A stretch of 64,000 nucleotides of DNA, from the NCBI RefSeq assembly GCF_022581195.2, contig NC_061469.1, positions 10,162,501 to 10,226,500 of the forward strand, in the 5' to 3' direction. The notes under the pieces are model-generated. The model had not been told where the DNA came from, did no database searches, and saw only the letters and a list, made by a program, of their open reading frames with translations. Source of the DNA: Helicoverpa zea (lineage: Eukaryota > Arthropoda > Insecta > Lepidoptera > Noctuidae). Made by a program: the position numbers and the translations under genes. Each line of letters starts with the position of its first letter. Within the stretch, counting starts at the first letter, position 1. Below, in pieces: positions 1 through 12,357 of the stretch.

Positions 1-3000
1 TACTTGTTGTTGTACTTATTTAAGATACCGGACGGACAAAGATCGTCGACATTACAAAAGGGTAATTAACGTATTAGCAGCGATAAGAGTATTTATCGAT
101 AAGCTTACATCTCCGTATATTTGTAACTCTAAACATCGTGAATACTTAATATTGTTAATAGTATTTTGTGAGCATATCCTGCTTGGAGTTCTTGCATCAT
201 TCACACTCTTGCTACTTTTTTTACAGTCCCAATTTTTATGTTTATGTTTGTCAATAAACGGACGACCTAACTAACTTAACGAAGATATAACAGATAGCCT
301 TCCTAGTTAGGAAAAGGGAGCCAACAAACGTTAACTTAGCCATGGCACAGGATGACGTTGCCAACCATGCATTGCGTAGGAATGTAGCTATGAAACATGC
401 TATAAATAAACTTGTAAATAATGTTCTGGAACCGCGTCACGCATGCACGATAAATAAACATAAGTACGCAAGTGTCTATGATATAACACTTCTCGGTTCA
501 GATTGTGGTGTAAATCTTACATGATTTATTGAACTTCTTTGCTAAATAGAGATTATTATAAAATAAAGCAACTATGTAAAGCACTAAGCACAAAGTATGA
601 TAAGCAAAATTGAATTGCCAAAATGTGTGGGCGAAACTGTAGCAATATCAGGTTATTTTGACCAAAAATATTACAGCTAAAAGCATTTAGATAGCGCTGT
701 GGCCGATTCCGATCTTTCATAGAAAATGGAATAAGCTCTCTTTATTCATCAATTAAGAAGAACTAGGGGAGAATATGACGTCTGTAGACATATTTTAATG
801 CACAAACATCGATAAATTGTCCATCAATACATATATTTGTAATTCAATCGAATAGAACGGATGTCGATGACGTTAGAATATCATTCACGGGACTCATGTG
901 GGGCACGGGAATAGCTAAGTGGGTCCGTTACAAATTACGATATTGACAATATTAATGTTACCAATTTATTCAGTTCCAACGGATCTTAGGAACCGTTGTT
1001 GTTTACGAAATCAATAATTTTGAATAACAGTGATAAGCCATGTTGTTTAGACTACTGTTCTGTAGACAAACAATTATTTATTGATGTGATTTATGAGTTT
1101 TTGAGAATGTAAATGGAAGATGCAACTTCAAGCGATATTTTAGACCTTAGGACTGACAGTATTGAAACTTGCAACAATTCACGTAGACGCAAAAACATAA
1201 AACATCGTTTAGATGAAGTGGACTTTTAAATTTTAAATGTATATTTTATCCATTCAGATTTAGAAACGTGACAGGCGAACATATTCCACTTTAAGATTTT
1301 AGGTCGCCACCATGCATATAACATTGACTTCAGAATTCAAATTCCAGTAATAAATATTTAAATATATAGATGACTAGAGTGCTGAAAAACAAATTTTGAC
1401 CCGATATCATGTTTTTTTTCCTCAGCCAGCTGAATATAACGGTGGAATGAATAAAAACATTGAATTATTCACGTGTCGATCGAGAAACATTGCGTCAAAA
1501 ACAAATAGGCGAAAACTTTATATGCTGAGTAAAATATTAGTCGAATCAAAATACAACTATGGTCGATCAAAAACCGATGCCAAAGCCAATAGGAAATAGT
1601 GTTAAGGACTCATGGATCCATTTCTAAATTAATACTCAGAGACCGATACAGGTCCTAAGAAATTCCTATCTTCCCGCCAGTAATAAAAGGAATTTGTTCC
1701 ACGATTGGAAACAAAAAGGACGAAAGCGTTAACGTCTGACTTCGCTTTTCGAAAGTTCGCTAGCCCACAACGACCAAATTGCCTCGTTAAGGTAAACCGA
1801 AAACACAACAAACCTGCGTCCCTTGACCCTGAAGAACTACCCCCAAAACAGTTCGTTGTCAAATTCAGTTCTTTCAACTTTCCTGTAATTGAAAAATCGA
1901 AGCTCTTGCTCAAAAGCTTTTACAGCCCGAGGTTCAAAGACCTCGGTGGTAAATGTTGTGTCTATCAACATTCTTTAAGGTTCAGAAAACACTTCGTTTA
2001 GACGCAGGATGGTAGGTAATGCGTTCATACTCGTTAATCATTTAAACTGATGTGTTTTCTGGAACGGTTCACAAGTATTGATCTTCTCATAAGTGCAGAA
2101 GCATGACGTTATTTCAAAAGGCTATACAGTGTCTTAAGTAGAGACATAATTGAGTTTCTTTTTAGACTATAACATTTAGTTCATGAGCTAATATTTTATT
2201 CTTCTTGTCTATTCTAGCAAACTGTCGTCACGTTTTAAGTTTTGCCCGTTTAAATAGAAAGCGTCGTGATCTTTTGAATAACTTCAATGCCGATATGAGT
2301 TGAATGTGTAAATTGGGAGCCGAATACATAGAAGATAACTAAACGCGAACATAACATGATCTAATGAAGTTAAATATTACAGGTTCATCTAAATACATTC
2401 AAGGCAAAGCTAGAGAAGGGCGCTAATAATGGGCGAAATGGACTCCAAAAAATTCATGAATCCAGTCGTCATCTCTAGCTTTTCTTGTAACTGTAAAGTA
2501 CATAATATATGTACTTACCCTCGTTTCAGAAATAAGGATAACTTGAAGATGGTCTAACAAAACCTCCTGATGAACTATGGATAAATGAAACCTGTACAAT
2601 GTAGGCATACTGTATAGGACAGATCTCTCGGAGGCTTATCGATCTCCAGTACCCGGCTGAGTCGTTGACTCATTTAACACTCGCCTTGGCTTCTGTCGGT
2701 CGATATTGATTACTTAATTAAGAACTACTTCAACATTACATCACGCCAGTTTTCCCTCAAGACTTGGGCAGAGATATACGTAATAGTGCTAACATTTTGC
2801 AGAACTGTAACCACTTTTATGTAACATCAGACCGTTGTATTAGTTACCAAATATTAGGCCTGTTACAGGAACGTGTTGACAATAGGTACGTATTTGTTTT
2901 ATAGATATGATAAAATTCTAAACAAATCGGATATCAGTTGTTTATAAAAATCCTTGAATGATACAAAACGTGATTTTTTATGTTGAATGAGTAACATACG

Positions 3001-6000
3001 CTACGAAAGTAGGTATGTGTGTCGGATTATCTTTTATCAGCAGTAGGCAGGTTTTCAACTTCCTGTTGCTACTGAAACTAACATTTAAACAGCCATACAA
3101 TTTGCTACAAATCACGGAAAGACCGCATTTTACGAAGACCCACTGACGCAGCTAAGTTATAGTCCCTATCTTTTTGTCATTAATAATTAAGCTAAATACA
3201 ACTCAAACGGTTTCGGAATAGGGCTGGTTTTGCAAAAACATTGTTAGCGCTATTGACACTTGTTAAATCGTTACTTGAATCAGGACTTTCCGGTTTCGCG
3301 TGAGTCAGTGGTTAATCATAACAGCCTTACTTGGGGGCTTACAATTGTTTATTAAGTATTAATGCACTGACGGGATATCAGTGACCAAATATTAGTCCCG
3401 TTGCAGACACTACGGTCACAGACCCGAAATGGAGTTTTTATTAATATTGAAATCAGTTCAGGAGAACAAGGAAATCATTCGAAGCCTACAGAATGCAATT
3501 AGCATTTATAGTTTAAATAAAACATTGTATTGGGGATTTTTGACAAGCGTAAAGTAACGAAATATGCTGTTCGCAAAAAATATTGCCTACTGATATTTTG
3601 TATTTCTTGTAAATATTTAAAATTTATAAAATTATTAGCGATTGAAACGTCAAAAAAGCACTTTTTCATTCATTGCCAATTTTTTACACAAACTGCTGAG
3701 GCTGAATATCGACCTTCATTTAGATGTCATCAATTTTTATAGCCAGTGTCCGTAACAATGCTATTATACTCGTGGACATTAATCCGGTACTATTCGTTTT
3801 AATTTCATGGTAAGCACAAAACAAGAAATGTCATATGACTTCGGAAAAAAAAACATGCTATCAGCTATAGACAAAATACGTCTTAAAGGCTGTCAAATCA
3901 ATGTTAACAAACAAAACATCGATTTGTCATTGGCTGCGACCTCTAAATCGTCCAAGGTTTGTCCAGCGTATCCCGAATTATGCATGACACTTCGACCGAA
4001 TTAAAACACACTTGGACGTCCGTTGGCGTCATGGCCGATATGCAACAGTCAAGTCGCCAAAACATGAGGTATAACCTCGGCGATCGAAAAACATTTAAGC
4101 AACATTTATGGTGTACTAAAAATAACCGAGGATGAATTAATAATTAGCAACAAGTTATAATTAACCGCTAATCATTTGAAGTTTTCTTGCAAGTGGAAAA
4201 TTTAAACGGAGTCCAAGGTGAATTTAGTTACCGTACATGTCTATGGGCATTTAATAGAATCCTATGGCGAAAAACCAGTTGCAGTTATGTGTAGGACTGC
4301 TTCTCAAGGTAAATTATACTATCAGAGCTAAGAACATTGACGCATTTAAGGGTGTCCTAAATTCAAAACACGTCCGAACAAAAGTTAGGTAGACCCAAAT
4401 CAAAAGCAATCTTTCCTTTTGGAATTTTGGATTCAGCAAATTAAGAGCATTATTTTCTCGCCTTGAGTGAGTGGTAATAAGGAAAACAAAGCTCATTATT
4501 ATGGGCCTCACGCGCGCGTGACGAAGTCCAACGATAAACCTTGGCGCGTTTGCAGTTGTAACCACGTCCATTCTTGCATAGGGCATGCATGGGAAATTGG
4601 GGTCGATCAGTTATGGGAAGACCTTCTAGAAGGGCTGACTATACTTTGATTATATTTAAACTCGCGTATTCTTATGATTCTGACCTGCCAGACAAAGGTT
4701 GTAAGGTGTGCGTCTTTTCAAAGTTATTATCCAGATGCCAGTAAAAAAAAATAGATGGGTAGAATAATACAATTAAGCTTTAGAGTTCTTTAAAACTTTT
4801 GATCCTTTGAGTACTTGCAAAATCATTTCAGAGCATTTGAACGTCATGAAGGATATAATAACAAGTCTAGAAATAACTATTTACAAGTACATGAGGGATT
4901 GCCCTGTTAAAACTGGTAGTGTTTTAATTATATATGGGTGTTATATGAAATATACGTATTTTAGGTGTTAAATGGGACGACCATTTCACACGCAGGTTTA
5001 GCTCAGAACCGACAGTGCACAGTGTTATATGGTTTGCAAGGGGTGGAGATTAAAAAAATCCCCCATTAGACTGACTGAAGTCTAGGGCTAGTCATGCTCA
5101 TCCTAGTAGATATTTAGATCTGCAAATTATACTTGGATACGAAACCTTCACGTGAATGCCTCATCAAAATGTAAGTAAGATGACACTATTGCTTACTGTC
5201 CTCAAAATTGATGGTAGGAAGTTTGGAGGTAAATTGGATTTTGACAAGGATTATTAGTTTATTGCCATATTGTCTGCGACGCCCTTCCGTGGGTTTAGTT
5301 ACGGCCAAGGTTGCGCGTGTCGTGTTATTCAAATCTGTTTAGTTGCAAATATACCGAGCGGCCGTTAATCATTGCTTCCGAGCGGCAAAATACTACTTTG
5401 TGTAAATAGGCAACTGCTGTCGGTGAAGAAACTATGTGGGCAGTAAATGTCGCTTTTCATTTAGTAAAATATAGTCTATTATTGTTACGTTTTCTTTTGC
5501 AATTATTTCAGAGGAATTTAGATGCGTATTGTCATTAATAAGAAATCGGATATTAAATCTTATGACTTTTATCGGATTTCTTATCGCAGGAATGACGCGC
5601 CACAACATACTTTAAGGAATTTCGAACCTACGCAATTAACATAATTATCAAATAAGAATGTTTACTATTTGTATAAGTAGGTAGGTAATTATGCAGATAA
5701 AAACAATGAACTTTACAATAATATTATGAGACACCTTCTAATGGAATTGTATTGCAGGTATTGCAATCACTGTATCTAATTAGACAATATGCTGGAACAT
5801 TCTTAATAGACCAATTTGGTATTAATAAACAGTTAAATAGCAATGCAGACGATCAATAATAGTCAATAAAACTTCTTCCTATTGTATTATGAACAATGCA
5901 GACCCCTTGAGTAAGCTTAATTCCATATCAATTGAAGTGTACATGTGGTTATTGGTATAAATTAATCTTAATTGGACCATTTGAGTTCCTGATTGACATA

Positions 6001-6906
6001 TATCAGCCTGTGTTGGGTCAAATTGTGAACACTCAACTGTTTAATGACCTATTTTCTAAACAGTCTAGAACATTTTTTGTTAAAATATCATTATGGCCTC
6101 CAGTTTGGGAGATTTAATTATCATCAAGTAAGGCATGAGGAATATGTACCTGTTTTTCACTCTTCCTATTTTATGGTGTAACTGCAGTTTATAATTTCCG
6201 AATTTAAAAGCACTAGGTATAATATCTTTTTTACATTAGATAATTAAATAAAAATGTAGTTGTGCTCTCACTAATACATATTGCCCTTTGCACTTGATAG
6301 TTTTAACATTATGGTAAGAAATGTAAACTAAGAAAATAGCATTAAGAACATACAATTGGTATACAATAGTGCAGCTTTCTTTCTGTGTAAACGACTATTT
6401 TTAGAATTATTATCTCAGAACTCTGAGAAGATGATTAAAATAGAATAGACTTACAACTTCTGTAATTGAAGTAGTTGAATAGATAAGGAAGTATCAAATA
6501 GACCATGTACCAAGCTGTTAAGTAGCAAGCTATATTTATCTACAAGGCTAATAATGTCTGAACATTACAGATATTTTAAGATTTAAGTTAAATATCTTGT
6601 TTAGCTAGAAAAATATCTCTTGAATGACCATTTTGTCATCATAAAATAAGTTTATGAATGCACTTTTACTAAATTATTAATGCTAACCATTAAAAAAACA
6701 TGGTAAATTTTAATTACCTGATGCTTGATAAGTACAAAACAATAGGAAATATTAAACTTATCAGTCAACACCTGACTATGCACGAGTTCCTTATCAAATT
6801 CTGTTATCAATGTTCTGTTTATTATGGATTTTATTTATCTAATTATGTGTTTAAATGGCTGTCAGATATTTTTGAAAAATTCCCACAGTTATAACATAGG
6901 TAAATG
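1..6906. other. AT-rich sequence without a recognised gene
   Basis: No exon, RNA gene or intact mobile element was recognised here. Short open frames exist (for example 342-524 and 2423-2608) but lack domains, codon regularity or convincing splice partners. The segment 1629-2001 is open on both strands and more GC-rich than its surroundings, and may be a decayed repeat. Two loosely similar stretches, near 2835-2870 and 3378-3412, share an ACCAAATATTAG core and suggest an old diverged repeat. I treat the block as old intergenic or intronic sequence. Confidence 0.5.
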
Positions 6907-7027
6907 TTTAACCCCACACTCAGAGACATTTTACTTAAGTCACTCCTTAGTGACGGAATGTCATACAAATCCTTCACTAAGGAATGGCTTAAGTAACCAT
7001 TAAATGTCTCTGAGTGGAGAGGTTAGA
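6907..7027. mobile_element. Foldback MITE of about 120 bp
   Basis: The two ends are inverted copies of each other. The left arm reads TTTAACC, then ACTCAGAGACATTT, ACTTAAG and CCTTAGTG. The right arm read in reverse gives TCTAACC, then the same ACTCAGAGACATTT, ACTTAAG and CCTTAGTG blocks. Only about 25 bp separates the arms. Foldback MITEs of this shape are common in Lepidoptera and are mobilised by transposases encoded elsewhere. No clear target duplication was seen, so the ends are approximate. Confidence 0.75.
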
Positions 7028-7585
7028 CTTAAAATATTAATTTGTCACTATCAAAAACAAATATTTTCTCATTGACACAAACATTTTCTTCTACTTTTTC
7101 TGATGTATGTAAATAAATCGTCAAAAAATAAAATAATTGTCAAATGAAAGTACATACTCTTAAGTGAAATCTAGAACAGTATGTTTTTAGGGACTGGAAA
7201 TAATACGTATGATATTTAGAGAAGGAAATATTGTCATTTTATATTGAATTGTTTTTATAATAACATGTCTTTTAATACCAGTATTGATCATGGTTAACAA
7301 ATCAATAATTCTGTAGACTGAATAGGAATGCTCCCATTTTGATGTATGTATTTGCTTGTATGAAATTAATTTGCTACTCAGACATTGAAAATAAACAAAG
7401 AGAATGTAATATTCCGAATTATGCCACGATTGTATTTAAATGATGATAAAAGTATATAAACTGTGGAGAATTGAAAATGTTAATTCCTTTAAAATAGAAA
7501 ATCGAACAGGGAATACAACTAAGCTATTACATTAGTAGATTAAGTAGTGCGGAACAATGAAAATGTAACATTAATAAGCACTTAC

Positions 7586-7666
7586 GTATTGCGCTAGATG
7601 TAGTATGAGTAGACAATCCAAGAAGAGATGTAGAAATCGACGCAAAAACCCTCCAGCACCAGACAT
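7586..7666 (-). CDS. Candidate first coding exon of a minus-strand gene (partial)
   Basis: On the minus strand an ATG at 7666 opens a 27-codon frame that runs into a consensus donor (GTAAGTGC) at codon phase 0. The encoded start, MSGAGGFLRRFLHLFLDCLL and a few more residues, is hydrophobic with two arginines and could be a signal anchor. The purine-rich context just before the ATG (GAAA) suits initiation. It would be transcribed divergently from the Myb/SANT-like gene at 8367, with the shared upstream region between 7670 and 8360. I found no convincing downstream exon at lower coordinates and do not recognise the peptide, so this may be chance. Confidence 0.3.
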
Positions 7667-8366
7667 TTTCCTCACTTTATTTCACGAACTATGTAGAAAG
7701 TGTTAGACGAAACTATTTGTCATATCATAATTTCACGAACAAAAGATACGCCTAGGTTGATGATTACACAAAAATATGTTTTACGGCGCACTTTACATCC
7801 ACGATATTCGGTGAATATTATATGAATGACAGTTCGAGTTCTTCGTTCCACAACCGACAAAAAATATAAAACAAAATGGCCGCCTCTACGTCATTTCGAT
7901 CGACAATGTTGCCATTAAATCGACAAAATAATAATATGCCAAATATGTTATAATAATGTGCTTTTGTTTCGATTTGTATCATTTTCATAGTTTACATTAG
8001 CTTTACAGCTTATGAGTAATTTAATTACCTGTTTGTTTGGTTCCCAGTTTTTAATTGGCTTATAAAACTTGGCTATTTTCTCCACTCTATTTGGCTATTT
8101 GGGCTGTCAATGATTGACATTTGACTGTTGGTTAACATGACATGTTGACAATACAATCCAAACTCATTGTTTTGTTAAACGAAAATTGAGAATATTTTTG
8201 TAATAAATGCTTAATAGTTTGTGCTGTGCACAGTAAATGCAAATATAACAATAACTTTTACTAAATCATTTGACTTCATAATGGTATAACTGTCAAAAAT
8301 ACCATGAAAATCATAATTTCGTAGCTATGGAAGTATTGTTTATAGCTTAAGCGAATCGAATGCATA
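7667..8366. promoter_or_regulatory. Possible shared upstream region between divergent transcripts
   Basis: This 700-bp spacer separates the minus-strand exon candidate from the Myb/SANT-like gene. The part around 7780-7920 is richer in CpG than its flanks and contains AAAATGGCCGCC. I see no TATA box or consensus initiator that fixes a start site, so the promoter call rests mainly on position. Confidence 0.3.
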
Positions 8367-9198
8367 ATGGATAGAAACAAAAGGCAAAGGGGCGTATATG
8401 TTACAGCAAGACAGAAGAAGAAGCTAATAGAGTTAATGGCAAAACATCCTGAGTTGATATCATGCAGAGTAACACAGGACTTCAATTATAGGGATTCTCA
8501 ACAACTTTGGCACTCCATCGCGAACGAATGTAATTCTATACCCGGCGCGAAGAAATCTTGGAGGCAATGGAGAAAAGTACTGCTCCTTATATTATAGTTA
8601 AACTAAATTTATATTCTAGAGTGTATTTTAATCATTAACTGTTAAAAGCACTTCTGTTTATGTATTTTTTTTTTTGTCTAAATCAACTCTTCAATTTCAG
8701 ACTTGGCAGGACTTACGTTCAAAAACAAAGAAACGACAGGCTGAAACAAATGGTGAGCTACCAAACTCAGTGGTGATGCTCACACCAGCGGAGCAAGAAG
8801 CTTTAGGCCTTAAGAATGTATCCTCAACCACAAATCAAACAACTGAGTTTATACCTCTTGAAGACCAAAACGATCAAGACAGTTTTGATAACATAGTAGA
8901 ATCTAATCCTTCATACAGTGATGCTGAATCATTTCCTGAAGAAAAAGTATTCACTAACCCCAACCCCCCAGAAGTGAAGATGAAAAAGCATAAAAATAAT
9001 ACAAAACTGAACTCTAAGCACACAACCACTTGTGCTTTCAATTGTGATATGTTAGCTGTACAGGAACAACGAAAAATACAAATTAAAGAAGATTATTTAA
9101 ATTTTAAAAAGGATTATTTAAGGCAGAAATTGAAATTGTTAAAGGAGCAGACTGAGGCTCTGAAAAGTATTGCTAAAGAACTTTGTGTAAATAAGTAG
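8367..9198 (+). CDS. Myb/SANT-like (zeste-type) DNA-binding protein, two exons
   Basis: Two exons, 8367-8576 and 8701-9198, join in phase 0 to give 235 residues. The donor is AAA|GTACTG and the acceptor is TTCAATTTCAG; the splice rebuilds the family signature WRQWRKTWQDLRSKTKKR across the junction. Residues about 11-85 form the Myb/SANT-like helix bundle found in regulatory protein zeste and many insect transposon-derived regulators. An acidic, serine-rich linker (about 122-151) and a lysine-rich patch (162-168) follow. Residues about 192-231 look like a coiled coil, which in this family drives self-association. Such proteins are nuclear and bind DNA; no specific target can be inferred. The start at 8367 is the first ATG of the open frame and precedes the domain directly. 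Proteins of this kind are often multicopy in moths, so it may be a domesticated or recently duplicated copy. The frame is intact. Confidence 0.85.
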
Positions 9199-9605
9199 AT
9201 TGTGTAGTATTTTGTACCAGGTGGTATGTTTGTAAAGGTATATAGAGCTCATAGAAACTTGAATAGACTGCTTAAGAACTAAGCAGATGACTATAATAAG
9301 CCATAACATATTTCTATGAATATTATAACAATGTGCAAATATTTAAATTAATGTGATAAACTGATTGTTTAAAATTTTTAGACACTAGTCACAGGATAAG
9401 AGCAGATTTTCGTACAATTATTGTAAGATATTATGTCTCTATTCATTCAATCTGAGGATTTAAAACATTGGTATGTAGATTGGATAAGAATTTTCTAATT
9501 GAATATAGTTCATCAATACTACTTAAGTTGTAGACAGAAACCTGTATTATTAAAATGTTTGGTTTGGATAAAATTGTAATCGAATTAACCGTCAAATCCG
9601 TAGCG

Positions 9606-9668
9606 GACCCCGATTGGGGTCTGAACATCAATGTCACCGTAAGCTCGGTTTAGACCCCAATCGGGGTC
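9606..9668. repeat. Pair of 16-bp palindromes that also complement each other
   Basis: GACCCCGATTGGGGTC at 9606-9621 is nearly self-complementary, and GACCCCAATCGGGGTC at 9653-9668 is its exact reverse complement. The pair can form two small hairpins or one longer stem with a 31-nt loop. It lies about 400 bp downstream of the Myb/SANT-like gene. It may be the remains of a small inverted-repeat element. Confidence 0.75.
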
Positions 9669-10129
9669 TGCGAATGAGTCATACACTTTCCTAATTATTA
9701 ACGCTCATATTTATTTTCTTTCCAATCAAACCGTATTTGTGAGTACTAAATAAAATAACTAAATAAATTTAAACTATTTTGACGCATTCAAACCTTTCAT
9801 ATTTAGCATCCCTTTAGTAATATACCTTTTGAAAATCCAATCGTAATTACCGGGAATTCTGATCGAACTCGCCATGTTTGTTTACATTTGTTGTTTTTTT
9901 AAATTTGAAGACGCATAGACAAGATGGCGACGGTGATAGAAGTTTTGCATCGAATGATCCGATTCGTTAAAATAAAGAATCGATTTAATAATTTTATATT
10001 ATTTGATATTATAATATTACTAAATTGCACTTTTGTATACTATAATCTGAAAATAAATTAGGAAAAGTAAAATGACTTTATTTATTTTGAAAAAATGATA
10101 GAAAATCAGTGGTAGAAAATACGTTGTAG

Positions 10130-10290
10130 CCGGAATATTTTTTTTTCGGTTTTTAGGATTTCTGAAGACCGCAAAGGAGATGGCCAAATTTTCATAGAAA
10201 AAAAACCCAGAATCGACAGCAATGAAATGGTTACCAATAGGTTCTTTATGATAGACCTTTGATGGTGCCAAAAAATCCAGACTGAAATCC
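10130..10290 (-). repeat. Interspersed repeat, inverted copy A
   Basis: Read on the minus strand this segment carries GTCGATTCTGGGTTTTTTT followed by TTTGGCCATCTCC and a GTCTTCAG stretch. The same motifs occur in the opposite orientation at 10820-10925. Together they form a widely spaced inverted pair, perhaps the arms of one element. Confidence 0.5.
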
Positions 10291-10819
10291 ATGGGGTATA
10301 GGAGCTATTTCATATTATCGCAAAAATAGGTTATGTTGAATATATGTTGATTTTAAAGATTATTAACATCAAGGGACATAAAAAAGCAAAGTAAACTAAC
10401 ATTATACAAGCCACTAGTAACAACCCCATAGTTTCAGAGTTGGCCTGGTGATTAAAAGGTCTTGTATTTAACCACTCCAGATACGATTAAGCACCGACCT
10501 TACCTACTTGGAGAGGTTTCGCAGTTACATGCAACCTTCACAACTGGCTATGAAATGTTTTTGGAGAAATTGTCTTTGAAAATCGCGCCATGTGACATTG
10601 TCAAATATAACAAATGACTTAGCAATGTAAAACGGTCCAATCACGAGTCTGCATTCAACTTCTAACGAACATCAAACAGTAAAAGTCAGTAAAAGTAAAC
10701 TTTTTTGTGAACTAAAATCTTGATCGAAAAAACGTTATAAAAAGAGAACCCCATGGTTTTTAGATGTTTTGAAATACTTTTTAAAATCCACAAATTATAC
10801 TGAATCCAATCATACATAT

Positions 10820-10925
10820 AAAGTTCCTGTCGACTCTGGGTTTTTTTTTGGCCATCTCCTTTTGAAGACTTATTTATTTTTTCGGGTGTTTTATGTACAG
10901 AATTCCTGTAGTCCTGCCAAACTTA
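10820..10925 (+). repeat. Interspersed repeat, inverted copy B
   Basis: It has CCTGTCGACTCTGGG, a T run and TTGGCCATCTCCTTTTGAAG, matching copy A at 10130-10290 in reverse. Similarity fades beyond about 60 bp, so the two are diverged. Confidence 0.5.
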
Positions 10926-11194
10926 ATGGCGGTTCGTTACTTCCGACTTTTTAACTGAGCGGCAAAGCTATTTGACGAGAGCTGTAGTTAGGTGTAGTTA
11001 TCGCAAAATTTTATGACGATTTTATTGTTTGAAAAGGCAAATAGGTAGTCGGAACTGCTACTCGCTGTTCATCGAAAGCTGGTCCAAGATGGAAGAAAGA
11101 TGGCCGCCGCTGACTTATTTTTCTTTTCACAAATCTGTCAATACGGGTATCAAATAAATTGCATTGACTAGTAGAACAAGAAATATTATTTTTG

Positions 11195-11275
11195 ACCGAC
11201 AAGCTATAAAGAAGCGCGGGGTCGCTACTCCCCGTCATCCGCCTCAGATCCTCAGAAGTCCTGCGGGATCATTAG
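11195..11275 (-). mobile_element. LINE-like 3' fragment
   Basis: The minus strand contains GATGACGGGGAGTAGCGACC followed by a CCGCG stretch. The same block occurs on the plus strand near 27808-27835 inside a longer GC-rich repeat. It is GC-rich in an AT-rich setting. Family assignment is uncertain; I infer a LINE 3' region. Confidence 0.45.
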
Positions 11276-11530
11276 GATCAAAAATATTAAGTCGATGCCT
11301 AGAGGAATGAAGCAATTTTTTTTCGCCACCAAAGGACAATGAGCGTTTTGATCTACCTCTCCTCTAGCATTAAGTAATACATCAATAGAAAGCTTATGTT
11401 ATATAAAGTATTTTCTTGTACGGCGGCGATTGTCATTTGTTAGTATTTAGGGAGTTGGACCATGTTTAGTGAAATAATAACTATGTCTAAAATCTACTGT
11501 AGCTTCTTAGGTACTGACAATTTGTTAGAG

Positions 11531-11755
11531 GTATTTAAGTACGAAATGTTCGATTTAAAAAGGCCTTTCCAGTGATATATAATTAATTACTAGAGAAGGA
11601 ATCTAAGGACTTGAAACTAACTATCGATAAAAAACCTTAAACATGTTCTAACATCTAAAGTACTAAGAATTGGTAAGTAGTATGTAAGTACAAAATGTAA
11701 CGCTTAAAAAGACCTTTCAAATGATGTATGACTCATTACTAGAGGGGGAGTAGAC
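11531..11755 (+). repeat. Diverged direct repeat, about 75-bp units 149 bp apart
   Basis: Two units share TAAGTAC, AAATGT, TTAAAAAG, CCTTTC, and ATTACTAGAG in the same order and spacing, beginning near 11531 and 11680. They differ at many positions, so this is an old duplication. Confidence 0.5.
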
Positions 11756-12341
11756 CAACATTCAAACATCTCGCCCAATGTCCTTTACGCCGCGCAATGG
11801 TGGCCGAATCATTGTTGTGACTCACGCACACAAAAACCACGGTCTGCTCCGATAATACTTTCCTGAAAGACCGTTGATGCTATCCCCGCACCCCGCGCGC
11901 CATTCCGGCGCGCCATCTGAATTTTATTCGAAATTTAAAATTCAAAGGACTTATGGGACACCCAGTATAAAAATTTTACCTATGCTAAAAACTTTCATAA
12001 AACTTTAATATTTTTTCTTCACAACAAAAACAAATTGAACCTATAATTTAAAATTCAGAAATAAAATTGAAATAAGTTTCTATTAAAAAATATATATAAA
12101 ATTGGTATTCGATTATTTATAATAAACATCCGATTTAGGTATCGAATGCACACCGCTGATTGAAAAAAAAAATGTACTCTGTTCCAAACTCTACTTGACT
12201 TTGATCTTGTAAATTGATCATTTTTATTGTGTATTTTATGTGCTGATTTTTTAGTTATGAATCATAAATAAGTGCACGAAATGTATTGCAACGGATTGAA
12301 AATGTTATAAATATGACGTTTGTGTTGTGTTTGAGAAAGTG

Positions 12342-12357
12342 ATGCGATTATTTATTG
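12342..12357 (+). other. Speculative alternative first exon of the TXNDC15 gene
   Basis: ATGCGATTATTTATTG is followed at once by a GTAAGTTTT donor. Its phase (one extra base) and donor are the same as those of the annotated first exon at 13261-13312, so it could splice to 13999 and give MRLFIGLATMTTQ. This product would lack most of the signal peptide. There is no other support. Confidence 0.15.

Noticed and set aside
2423..2608. Minus-strand frame with a GTAAGT...TTTACAG mini-intron-like segment
   Set aside because: The implied intron is only about 35 nt, too short for insects, and the peptide matches no family I know.
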